6,129 nucleotides of DNA from an uncultured Lachnospiraceae bacterium (GCA_948794795.1 CAQGLR010000082.1:1-6129); one strand, 5' to 3'. Positions 1 through 6,064 are shown, counted from the first letter of the stretch. Notes: a model not told the origin generated them from the letters alone. Numbers and translations: made by a program.

Positions 1-68
1 TAAAAAATAATTTCAATCTTTTTTCATTTTGCTATTGACATTTATTAGCTGGACTCTGTTATATATTT

Positions 69-941
69 CTATTCCTTTTCTCCACTTTCTGCTATAATAC
101 TTTCTTTATATTCATCACCATAAGTACCAGCCAGTGTTTTATCATATGCCTTATGGAAAAACTTTTCTTCCCTCAGCTTTTTAATATCTTTATTAATCCA
201 TTCCAGCAACGTTTTATTGCCCTTTGTAACTGCTGGTGCAATAGTATCATTGCTTCCCAGGTTTGGAATACCTGCTGTATATCCTTTGTTTTGTAAAGCA
301 AATGCAATTACTTCTGTATTATCATTTGCCCATGCAACACCTGTTCCATTTTCAAAAGCTTCTTTTGCTGTTGCATAAGAATCAAACTTCTGTAATTTAA
401 CATCAGGATAATTATTAATCATATAATTTTCTGCTGTAGTTCCTGAGATTACAATAACTGCATCATCTTTGCCTAAACTATCAAGGCTTTTAATAATATT
501 ATCATTACGGCTGGCAACACCCAGTGACACATTCATATATGGAAGCGCAAAGTCCACTTCTTCCTTACGTTCATCAGTTACAGTAAAATTTGCAAGAATT
601 ATATCAACTTTTCCTGTCTTAAGATATTCAATCCGGTTTGCTGCTTCTGTAGAAACATAATTAATTTTTACTCCCATATCTTTAGCGAGCCTTTCCGCAA
701 AATAAACATCATATCCCTGGTAGTTTCCATTTTCATCTACGTACCCAAACGGGTTTTTATCAGAAAATACACCAATATTAATAGTTCCATCTTCTTTAAT
801 TTCATCTAAAGTACGGTATATTTCTTTACTGCCTTTTCTTTCATTGTTTTTATTTGAATATGTTTTACTGCCGCAGGCAGATAAACTTCCAAGCAGTGTT
901 ATTATTAATATAAATGTAACCAGTCTTTTTATAAGTTCCAT
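69..941 (-). CDS. ABC transporter substrate-binding lipoprotein, polar/charged amino acid type (SBP_bac_3, COG0834)
   Basis: A 290-residue extracytoplasmic binding protein tethered to the membrane. The N-terminus has Lys/Arg, a hydrophobic stretch (8-20) and the lipobox LSAC, with Cys23 as the lipidated residue, then a polar Ser/Asn/Lys-rich linker (24-40). The family 3 fold follows: INIGVFSDKNPFGYVDENG (54-72), GYDVYFAERLAKDMG (76-90), ILANFTVTDERKEEVDFALPY (115-135) with Arg125 expected to hold the ligand carboxylate, SGTTAE (166-171) and WANDN (204-208) with Asp207 expected to hold the amino group. These residues point to an alpha-amino acid; the exact ligand (glutamate, glutamine, cystine or other) cannot be told. 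ATG 941 is preceded by AAAGGGGA, 8 nt away. It lies beyond a strong terminator, so it is probably transcribed separately; permease and ATPase genes would be expected left of the window. A functional link with the amidoligase operon is only suggested by position. Confidence 0.93.
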   Translation of the reverse strand: MELIKRLVTFILIITLLGSLSACGSKTYSNKNNERKGSKEIYRTLDEIKEDGTINIGVFSDKNPFGYVDENGNYQGYDVYFAERLAKDMGVKINYVSTEAANRIEYLKTGKVDIILANFTVTDERKEEVDFALPYMNVSLGVASRNDNIIKSLDSLGKDDAVIVISGTTAENYMINNYPDVKLQKFDSYATAKEAFENGTGVAWANDNTEVIAFALQNKGYTAGIPNLGSNDTIAPAVTKGNKTLLEWINKDIKKLREEKFFHKAYDKTLAGTYGDEYKESIIAESGEKE

Positions 942-949
942 ATTTTTAT

Positions 950-956
950 CCCCTTT
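950..956 (-). promoter_or_regulatory. Ribosome binding site of the substrate-binding protein gene
   Basis: AAAGGGG on the minus strand, 8 nt before ATG 941. It is less canonical than the AGGAGG sites of the operon genes, but well placed. Confidence 0.7.
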
Positions 957-1016
957 CTTATTTATTTTATTACTCCAGAGGGAAATGGTGTTACTGCTTC
1001 GTATTCTTTTGTATTA

Positions 1017-1043
1017 TTTATATATTATCACAAGCCTGGACAA
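1017..1043 (-). promoter_or_regulatory. Weak candidate promoter of the substrate-binding protein gene
   Basis: The 140-nt stretch between the terminator and ATG 941 holds no gene. On the minus strand it contains an extended -10-like TGTGATAAT (1024-1032), and alternatively TTGTCC (1038-1043) with TATAAA (1017-1022) at a short 15-bp spacing. Neither is consensus. A promoter is expected here because of the strong upstream terminator, but the exact site is uncertain. Confidence 0.3.
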
Positions 1044-1081
1044 ACATCCTTACTGCTGGCTTTTGAATTTACAGGCAATTT

Positions 1082-1174
1082 AAAAAGAAGCTGCCGCATT
1101 AAGACCAAAAGATATAGTTTTAATAAAAATTCTATATCCTGCCTGGTACTTTCTTAATGCGGCAGCTTCTTTTT
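1082..1174 (-). terminator. Long-stem intrinsic terminator / palindromic repeat at operon end
   Basis: The arms 1082-1104 and 1152-1174 are perfect 23-bp inverted repeats (core AAGCTGCCGCATTAAGA), separated by 47 nt that hold a second inverted repeat, GATATAG (1111-1117) with CTATATC (1132-1138). On the minus strand the outer stem ends in CTTCTTTTT, so it should terminate the five-gene transcript; the A-tract on the other side makes it look bidirectional. The right arm contains the TAA of the last M14 gene (1173-1175 overlaps it). The stem and loop are longer than needed for a simple terminator, so a dispersed palindromic repeat is also possible. Confidence 0.85.
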
Positions 1175-2105
1175 ATTTATGGTTTTTCACCAGTTTTATA
1201 ACTGCTGTATTTGCATAGGTTAAAGGTTCATTATGTATAAAAAATACTTTTGAAGCAACAGGTGCATATAATGTTTCCATTATTTCACCTTCATATGGAT
1301 TTAATATGTTTGCAAGAGGCTGTCCTATTGTAACAGTCTGGCCTGCATTTACTAATGGCTCATAAATTCCTGATTCTGCTGTACGTACAGATATCATATC
1401 TGTATCTTCTATTACTTCTGGTTCTATAAGTTGTGGTACATTATATTTTAAAATGCCCTGGACAGATAAGAAATTCATAACAGACAAAACCGCTTTTCCT
1501 GCCCCGTTCTGGTCTATTCTTGAAGTAGTTGAAGTATATAGCGAAAATGCCTGTGTATCCCACACCTGCCAGTTATAATTTAAAGTCGCAGTATCATAAG
1601 GCCTTACTTTACGCACTACAACATAAGGCAGCCCAAATTTCTTTGCAATTTCTGCCTTGCTGAACCCTTCATCCATCATACGGACATGTGGCATAAAATT
1701 TCCAGGCATATAAAAAGAAGTAAACTGTATGCCATATTTATATCCAGCAATTTCTTTAAATATACCATCCGCAATACGCTGTGTAGTTTCCCCCATATTA
1801 TATCCTGGAAACATACGGTTAATATCAGTATTGTCTGATGGCCAGAACCTTTTTTGTATATTCACTGAGTATGGATTAGCTGATGGTATTATAAGGACTT
1901 TATGTCCTTTGTTAATCCTGCCTTCACTTTCAAGCTGTTTGAATTTCCTTACCAGCTGTGAACAGCAATAAATCTGCTGTACTTCATTTCCACGCATGTT
2001 TCCTATAATACACACAGACTTTTCACCTTCACCATATTCATAACCAGTAACCCTGAATGAATCCCTGTAAATGCCTTTAAGTTCATAAATAACTTTTTTA
2101 TTCAT
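1173..2105 (-). CDS. M14-family deacylase homologue lacking zinc ligands, probable pseudoenzyme partner
   Basis: A 310-residue paralogue of the preceding gene with the same fold order: M14 core (about 1-230), then a biotinyl-lipoyl-like C-terminal beta domain (about 235-305; SGIYEPLVNAGQTVTIGQPL and APVASKVFF). It keeps the NRMFPG element (96-101) and Glu41, but aligned to its neighbour the first zinc His is Arg38 (NMRGNE), the second is Thr129 (IQFTSF) and the catalytic Glu is Tyr190 (FSLYTS). It therefore probably cannot bind zinc normally or hydrolyse by the usual mechanism. The frame is intact and the structural segments well kept, which argues for a retained non-catalytic or altered function, such as a regulatory subunit of the active neighbour (inference). 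ATG 2105 has AGGAGG 9 nt upstream; GTG 2111 is in frame but only 3 nt from it. It overlaps the upstream gene by 8 nt. Its stop codon lies inside the operon terminator. Confidence 0.88.
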   Translation of the reverse strand: MNKKVIYELKGIYRDSFRVTGYEYGEGEKSVCIIGNMRGNEVQQIYCCSQLVRKFKQLESEGRINKGHKVLIIPSANPYSVNIQKRFWPSDNTDINRMFPGYNMGETTQRIADGIFKEIAGYKYGIQFTSFYMPGNFMPHVRMMDEGFSKAEIAKKFGLPYVVVRKVRPYDTATLNYNWQVWDTQAFSLYTSTTSRIDQNGAGKAVLSVMNFLSVQGILKYNVPQLIEPEVIEDTDMISVRTAESGIYEPLVNAGQTVTIGQPLANILNPYEGEIMETLYAPVASKVFFIHNEPLTYANTAVIKLVKNHK

Positions 2106-3048
2106 ACCCACAGACCTCCTTTTTAAGCAGACGTCCTATTAATGACCCTTCATCTACTATTGGATAGTCACGTATAGTAAATAACATGCCATCTGCAGGT
2201 GCTTTTACTTCATCCAGGACTTTTCCACACAATGGGTCTGTAATGCATCCAATTATTTCACCTTTCTTTAACTTTGCCCCATGTCTGGCAGCTGGAATAA
2301 ATAACCCGCTTACACTGGCATTTAAATAATATACATCACCTGGGTCTTTTGACAATACCGGTCTCTTAATTTTTGGAGGTTTTCCTTTCCAGATTCCCAT
2401 TTTATACATAAGGTTCAATATACCATCTGTCATCTGCTGTCCATACTCTTTTGTAATACGCATTCCAACCCCCATTTCAACAACTAAAACAGGAGTGCCT
2501 GTACTGTTAAGGCTGTAGGCAAATGTAGACTCTAACACAGTACTTGCACCATGCACCCATATAAAATCTACATTAGCTTCCATTGCCATTGGTACAAGAG
2601 TATCTTCATGCAGCTCATTAATACGTATCTGTGGTATCTCTGTAAGGTAAATATTACTAGCATGTATATCAACTACACAATCTGAACCTGATATATCTTC
2701 AATAATGCCTGCTGCCAGGTATTCAGTCATATTTCCATCTATATTTCCTGGGAACAGCCTGTTCATATCTAAATCAAATGCAGGTATTCCTCTTGTAATT
2801 GAATCAATTCCTAAAGGATTTATTGCAGGATAAATATCTATAATTCCTGTAAGTTTTTCCTTTTCCTTGTTAATACGCTGCTGCAATTCAAAACATACAT
2901 ACTGCCCTTCTAATTCATCTCCATGTATTCCTGTAACAATACTAATACGTTTCATATTTTTAGAAGGACTATCTGGCATAATCCGGTTCTTTTTAATCTC
3001 TAACATTTCATCTATGGGAAGTCCCACAGAAGCAACTGTTTCTATCAT
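2098..3048 (-). CDS. M14-family deacylase, succinylglutamate desuccinylase/aspartoacylase-like (AstE_AspA, COG3608), catalytically complete
   Basis: A 316-residue zinc-dependent deacylase or carboxypeptidase-like enzyme. The zinc site is intact: His42 and Glu45 in TGIHGDELEGQ (39-49) and His129 in VVDIHAS (125-131). The substrate-binding Asn96-Arg97 is in DLDMNRLFPG (92-101), and the probable catalytic Glu191 is in VLVVEMGVG (187-195). After about residue 240 a biotinyl-lipoyl-like beta-sandwich follows (ASVSGLF, then GAKLKKGEIIG and VKAPADGMLF), as in other COG3608 proteins. Relatives remove acyl groups from N-acyl amino acids; the substrate here is unknown and is probably a product or intermediate of the upstream amidoligase (inference). 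ATG 3048 is chosen because GGAGG lies 6 nt upstream; an in-frame extension to 3090 has no comparable site. Its last codons hold the ribosome binding site of the next gene, a paralogue that it overlaps. No signal peptide, so cytoplasmic. Confidence 0.93.
   Translation of the reverse strand: MIETVASVGLPIDEMLEIKKNRIMPDSPSKNMKRISIVTGIHGDELEGQYVCFELQQRINKEKEKLTGIIDIYPAINPLGIDSITRGIPAFDLDMNRLFPGNIDGNMTEYLAAGIIEDISGSDCVVDIHASNIYLTEIPQIRINELHEDTLVPMAMEANVDFIWVHGASTVLESTFAYSLNSTGTPVLVVEMGVGMRITKEYGQQMTDGILNLMYKMGIWKGKPPKIKRPVLSKDPGDVYYLNASVSGLFIPAARHGAKLKKGEIIGCITDPLCGKVLDEVKAPADGMLFTIRDYPIVDEGSLIGRLLKKEVCGYE
2115..2120 (-). promoter_or_regulatory. Ribosome binding site of the second M14 gene, inside the first M14 gene
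   Basis: AGGAGG on the minus strand lies within the last codons (Lys-Glu-Val) of the upstream M14 gene. It is 9 nt from ATG 2105 and 3 nt from GTG 2111, favouring ATG. The overlap suggests coupled translation and near-equal amounts of the two M14 proteins. Confidence 0.75.
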
Positions 3049-3054
3049 AATAAT

Positions 3055-3059
3055 CCTCC
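3055..3059 (-). promoter_or_regulatory. Ribosome binding site of the catalytic M14 gene
   Basis: GGAGG on the minus strand, 6 nt before ATG 3048. It falls inside the open frame that extends upstream to 3090 and shows that the 14 extra codons are not the real N-terminus. Confidence 0.85.
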
Positions 3060-3146
3060 ATGCTCTTTTATGGCACAAATAATATAACATAACAAACCTG
3101 CTTTAGAAAAATACTGCTTTTGCATATTTCTTTCTGGAAGTTTTAA

Positions 3147-3932
3147 TTACTTTTCTTCTACAACAACTGATACCGTCTGTGTCTGTTCACCACCGCCCCA
3201 CATAATTCCACGGTTAATCGCACAGTCTGATACGTCCCTTCCATCACCTGATTTTATATAATTATTTAAAACAAGGCAGTTATGGGTAGGGTCAAATGCT
3301 ATCCATCTTCCATCACAAAGAGCTTCTGCCCAGGCGTGGCTTGCCCCTTCCCCTATAATCATTCCACATACATATCTTGCTGGTATATGTGCCATTCTAA
3401 GCAGTGAAATATAAATATGTGCATAATCCTGGCACACACCTTTTCCAAGATTCCATGCCTCTTCCGCAGTAGTTTGTACATTGGTACTTTCTGGTACATA
3501 AGAAAAATCATGGTATAACTGGTCCATTATATACATACAGATATTATAATTATTTTTACAACTAGAAACATCCAGGGAATTGTAATAATCTATAAGCCCT
3601 TGCCCTGGAATACATTTCCCAAAAGGAAAACGGTACATCCCAGTCCTGTCTGCACATTCTTCTTCCTCATAATCTGTCTGTAATATCTCCACATCTCCAG
3701 ATATATGGAATACAAATTTATTGTGTTCTTCTTCAACACATCCATAAATCTGCCTGTTGCCAAAAGAATCCTTACCAAAAGAATATTTTGTTACAGGTTT
3801 TAATGAAATATCCATTCCAAGTAAATGCTGCCTTGCATCCTCTTTTGGTATACATTTAATTGTAAAATAACATCTGCTGGCAGGCTTTCCATAACTAATC
3901 TCCATATTGTACTCAAAGTGTAAAACTGCCAC
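3147..3932 (-). CDS. Transglutaminase-like cysteine peptidase/amidase (COG1305)
   Basis: A 261-residue cytoplasmic protein with a bacterial transglutaminase N-terminal beta-region (about 1-85; Bact_transglu_N type) and a transglutaminase-like papain-fold core (about 130-225). The triad is visible: Cys167 in GKGVCQDYAH, His199 in GASHAWAEA, Asp214 in IAFDPTHN. The C-terminal GRDVSDCAINRG (231-242) followed by a WGGGEQTQTVSV strand matches the typical ending of this family. Members usually act as hydrolases of peptide or amide bonds rather than cross-linkers; here the likely role is processing or release of whatever the ATP-grasp/alpha-E pair makes (inference). The start is GTG at 3932, supported by AGGAG 7 nt upstream; the first internal ATG is codon 10, inside the conserved N-terminal strand. 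It starts 18 nt after the alpha-E stop. A 98-nt gap separates it from the next gene, without a visible terminator. Confidence 0.93.
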   Translation of the reverse strand: MAVLHFEYNMEISYGKPASRCYFTIKCIPKEDARQHLLGMDISLKPVTKYSFGKDSFGNRQIYGCVEEEHNKFVFHISGDVEILQTDYEEEECADRTGMYRFPFGKCIPGQGLIDYYNSLDVSSCKNNYNICMYIMDQLYHDFSYVPESTNVQTTAEEAWNLGKGVCQDYAHIYISLLRMAHIPARYVCGMIIGEGASHAWAEALCDGRWIAFDPTHNCLVLNNYIKSGDGRDVSDCAINRGIMWGGGEQTQTVSVVVEEK

Positions 3933-3939
3933 TTTACCA

Positions 3940-3944
3940 CTCCT
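3940..3944 (-). promoter_or_regulatory. Ribosome binding site deciding the GTG start of the transglutaminase gene
   Basis: AGGAG on the minus strand, 7 nt before GTG 3932, in the 18-nt gap after the alpha-E stop codon. The next in-frame ATG, nine codons later, has no such site. Confidence 0.8.
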
Positions 3945-3950
3945 GACTTA

Positions 3951-4613
3951 TTATATAATTGCTTCAACATTTGATACAATCATATAATAATCTAAACTGG
4001 AGCTTTCCACAAGTTCTTTTACTTGTTTTAATTTTGTTTCATTATAAGCAATCCCGCTTTTTATAACCCTTGGAAACATCCTGTGTACTTCTCTTGTAAG
4101 TTCACCTTTTGAAGCGCCAAGCCGTGCATATATATCCACACGTTCAATACGTTTTCCTGCTTTAATAATATTGCGTACCTGTTCAGAATCAATACTGTCA
4201 TCTGCAATACCCCAGAACGCAAGGATATGGTCCAGGAGCTGTTGTAATTCAATTAAAGGTGAACTGCTTATTGAAGCTTTATTCATATCATATATTGCCA
4301 GCTGTATATAAGACAATGTTTCTGAGCCAATACTTTCCCTAAGTACAACCGCATTATCATATGCCCTGTTTAAATTGCTAATAATAGAATCAGGGTTATC
4401 TGGGTCAAATGGATAACGCTTTAAAAAATCTTCTTTTGAAATATAAATATTTGGTATATCTACTGACTCGCAGAATTTCTGGTAACTGTCTGCTTTTTCA
4501 TCAATCATGGTATCAAAGCTTTGGAAATAAACCCGCAATGTTGTATATACACGCTCTGTATACCTTCCAAGCCAGTATAAATGGTCTGCCTGTTCTACTG
4601 ATATAATACCCAT
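3951..4613 (-). CDS. Short alpha-E domain protein (COG2307 / DUF403)
   Basis: A 220-residue, all-helical-looking protein of the alpha-E family, named for conserved glutamates in helices. It almost always accompanies the permuted ATP-grasp gene and is thought to be its partner; its activity is unknown. Seen: N-terminal ADHLYWLGRYTERVYTTLR (9-27), then NPDSIISNLNRAYDNAVVLRES (73-94) with IGSETLSYI (95-103), and a second helix of the first type, IIKAGKRIERVDIYARL (149-165). The repeated GRY/KR-x-ER pattern fits an internal duplication. Family members are usually about 300 residues, so this copy is clearly short at the C-terminus, yet it ends cleanly 18 nt before the next start, with no sign of a frameshift. 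ATG 4613 lies within the end of the ATP-grasp gene, so translation is probably coupled. Cytoplasmic; no signal peptide or membrane segment. Confidence 0.9.
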   Translation of the reverse strand: MGIISVEQADHLYWLGRYTERVYTTLRVYFQSFDTMIDEKADSYQKFCESVDIPNIYISKEDFLKRYPFDPDNPDSIISNLNRAYDNAVVLRESIGSETLSYIQLAIYDMNKASISSSPLIELQQLLDHILAFWGIADDSIDSEQVRNIIKAGKRIERVDIYARLGASKGELTREVHRMFPRVIKSGIAYNETKLKQVKELVESSSLDYYMIVSNVEAII

Positions 4614-5914
4614 GTGTCTTTAAATCCTCCTCCCTGTGATGAATTAACAATAAATGAATCTGGATTTCTTGAAAACCTTGTAAGCCCGCTTCTCCACACT
4701 AACGGTTCATCTGCCATAAGGACAAATGCCCGAAGGTCTGCTTTTCTTGGCACTACTTCCCCGTCTTCTATAGTGTCTAAATCCTGGAAATCAATTACTT
4801 CCTGTGCAATAAACCTTCTTGGTTCTTTTTTTAATAATTTTATAAATTCATTTTTCTGTTCTTTAGACATTGAATTGCCAAATACAACTCCATATCCTCC
4901 CGCTTCTGCAACATCTTTTAATACCAGGCTATCAAAATATTTTAGTATAAATTCCATATCTTCTTTATAAAATGGAAGATATGTAGGGGCATTGCTTAAA
5001 ACTGGTTCCTCATCCAGATAGTATTTAATCATCTTTGGAACAAAATAATATATTCCTTTGTCATCTGCCACACCGTTGCCTGGTGCATTTATTAATGCTA
5101 CATTACCTTTGCGGAACACATCATAAATATGTGGTATTCCAATTAATGAACCAGGGTTAAAATTCATTGGGTCAAGATACTCATCTGATATCCTGCGGTA
5201 AACTGCCCCAACCTGTTCTTTAGCCCCGTCTGCTGATATGTAATAAAGTTTGTCATCCTCTACTTTTAGTTCAGAACCTGTTACAAGGTGTGCACCAGTT
5301 TTCTCTGCCAGATAAGAGTGTTCAAAGTATGCTGCATTATACCTTCCTGGAGTTAAAATAACTGTATGTCCGCCTGTGTTTACATAATCCATTGTCTTTC
5401 TAAGAAGCTCTGCATAATTCCTGTTATCTTCTAACCTGTTATCACGGAAAGTTTCTGGGGAACTTCTCCTGCAGAGTTCCCTGGCAATCATGGGATATGA
5501 AGCTCCAGAAGGCACTCTTAAGTTGTCTTCTAATATGTACCAATGTCCATCTTTTCCTTTTACTAAATCAATCCCTGATATATGTGAATATACACTTTTT
5601 ACTGGAGTTACACCTTCACATTCTGCCATATATCCACTGGATGCAAATATAAAATCTTCTGGTACAATTCCATCTTTTACAATTTGTTTTTTACTATATA
5701 TGTCTTTTAAAAATAAATTAAGTGCAGTAACACGCTGTTTTAATCCTTTCTCTAAAAGACAGAATTCGCTATGCTCTATAATCCTTGGTATTGAATCAAA
5801 TGGAAATAATTGTTCTTTAAATATATTATTCTTATATATCCCAAATTTTACGCCATAACGTGCCAGCTGTTCATTTACTGTATCTGTATGTTTCAATAAT
5901 TCTGGTTGTTTCAT
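4595..5914 (-). CDS. Circularly permuted ATP-grasp amidoligase-like protein (COG2308 / CP_ATPgrasp_1)
   Basis: A 439-residue protein predicted to use ATP to form an amide or peptide bond through an acyl-phosphate, in the cytoplasm; the real substrate is unknown. Family hallmarks seen: LEDNLRVPSGASY (128-140), LTPGRYNAAYFEH (187-199), YRRISDEYLDP (239-249), NAPGNGVADDKG (276-287), a VLKDVAEAGGYG nucleotide-loop region (331-342), PRKADLRAFVL (389-399) and the terminal SSQGGGFKDTWVL (425-437). The family is usually about 450-490 residues, so this is complete. The reading frame stays open to 6088, but that extension crosses the promoter. ATG 5914 is chosen because GAGGAGG lies 7 nt before it; ATG 5918-5920 lies only 1 nt from that site. 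It is the first gene of a five-gene operon, and its end overlaps the alpha-E gene by 19 nt. Family assignment is firm; reaction and substrate are inference. Confidence 0.95.
   Translation of the reverse strand: MKQPELLKHTDTVNEQLARYGVKFGIYKNNIFKEQLFPFDSIPRIIEHSEFCLLEKGLKQRVTALNLFLKDIYSKKQIVKDGIVPEDFIFASSGYMAECEGVTPVKSVYSHISGIDLVKGKDGHWYILEDNLRVPSGASYPMIARELCRRSSPETFRDNRLEDNRNYAELLRKTMDYVNTGGHTVILTPGRYNAAYFEHSYLAEKTGAHLVTGSELKVEDDKLYYISADGAKEQVGAVYRRISDEYLDPMNFNPGSLIGIPHIYDVFRKGNVALINAPGNGVADDKGIYYFVPKMIKYYLDEEPVLSNAPTYLPFYKEDMEFILKYFDSLVLKDVAEAGGYGVVFGNSMSKEQKNEFIKLLKKEPRRFIAQEVIDFQDLDTIEDGEVVPRKADLRAFVLMADEPLVWRSGLTRFSRNPDSFIVNSSQGGGFKDTWVLYQ
4626..4634 (-). promoter_or_regulatory. Ribosome binding site of the alpha-E gene, inside the ATP-grasp coding region
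   Basis: GGGAGGAGG on the minus strand, 12 nt before ATG 4613. The same bases encode the conserved Gln-Gly-Gly-Gly near the end of the ATP-grasp protein, so one stretch serves two purposes. The spacing is longer than the usual 6-9 nt, which fits a coupled start in a 19-nt gene overlap. Confidence 0.75.
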
Positions 5915-5920
5915 TGACAT

Positions 5921-5928
5921 CCCTCCTC
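5921..5928 (-). promoter_or_regulatory. Ribosome binding site of the ATP-grasp gene
   Basis: GAGGAGGG on the minus strand. The core AGGAGG (5922-5927) is 7 nt from ATG 5914 but only 1 nt from ATG 5920, which decides in favour of 5914. Confidence 0.85.
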
Positions 5929-5950
5929 GTCCCGTGTACAGGTTTCTATA

Positions 5951-5989
5951 CAAAGCAAAAGGCGCCCTGCTGACACGCAGAACGCCTTT
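5951..5989 (-). terminator. Leader hairpin with U-rich tail, possible transcription attenuator
   Basis: Starting about 12 nt after the predicted transcription start, AAAGGCGTTCTGC pairs with GCAGGGCGCCTTT (5977-5989 with 5958-5970) over 13 pairs, two of them G-U, around the 6-nt loop GTGTCA. It is followed by TTTTGCTTTG. The form matches an intrinsic terminator placed between promoter and first gene, so it may attenuate the operon; a simple 5' stabilising hairpin is the alternative. A competing pairing of ACAAAG upstream with CTTTGT just downstream (5951-5956 side) is possible. No known riboswitch or T-box signature was recognised. Confidence 0.6.
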
Positions 5990-6007
5990 GTTCATTAAGA
6001 TAACGCT

Positions 6008-6036
6008 AGTATACTCTCCTCTCTTGTTTTTGTCAA
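6008..6036 (-). promoter_or_regulatory. Sigma-A-type promoter of the five-gene operon
   Basis: On the minus strand a perfect -35 TTGACA (6031-6036) and a -10 TATACT (6008-6013) are separated by exactly 17 bp. An A/T tract (6038-6050) just upstream resembles an UP element. Transcription would start near 6001-6002, giving a leader of about 87 nt before the ATP-grasp ATG. This placement also rules out the longer open frame, which would begin upstream of the promoter. Confidence 0.85.
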
Positions 6037-6064
6037 GTATTTTATTTTTTGGGTTTCTGTAAAT

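Noticed and set aside
35..65. TTGACA plus TGTTATATA on the plus strand, a possible antisense promoter facing the substrate-binding gene
   Set aside because: The spacer is about 19 bp in very AT-rich DNA and nothing downstream on that strand looks coding; chance is the simpler explanation.
1..68. A/T-rich stretch after the binding-protein stop codon as a terminator
   Set aside because: Only oligo-A/oligo-T pairing without a GC stem; no convincing terminator and no further gene start can be assigned before the window edge.
844..1083. Plus-strand open frame of 79 codons across the start of the binding-protein gene and the intergenic region
   Set aside because: It is largely antisense to a clear gene, has no good ribosome binding site, and its hydrophobic translation reflects the AT-rich complement of the lipoprotein signal region.
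3049..3146. Possible internal promoter in the 98-nt gap before the catalytic M14 gene (TATATT near the middle)
   Set aside because: No acceptable -35 box at the right distance and no terminator in the gap; read-through from the main promoter is more likely.
4614..4970. Plus-strand open frame of 118 codons
   Set aside because: It is antisense to the conserved C-terminal part of the ATP-grasp gene; no recognisable protein features.
5490..5858. Plus-strand open frame of 122 codons
   Set aside because: It is antisense to the conserved N-terminal half of the ATP-grasp gene; Ser/Pro/Cys-rich shadow translation with no domain.
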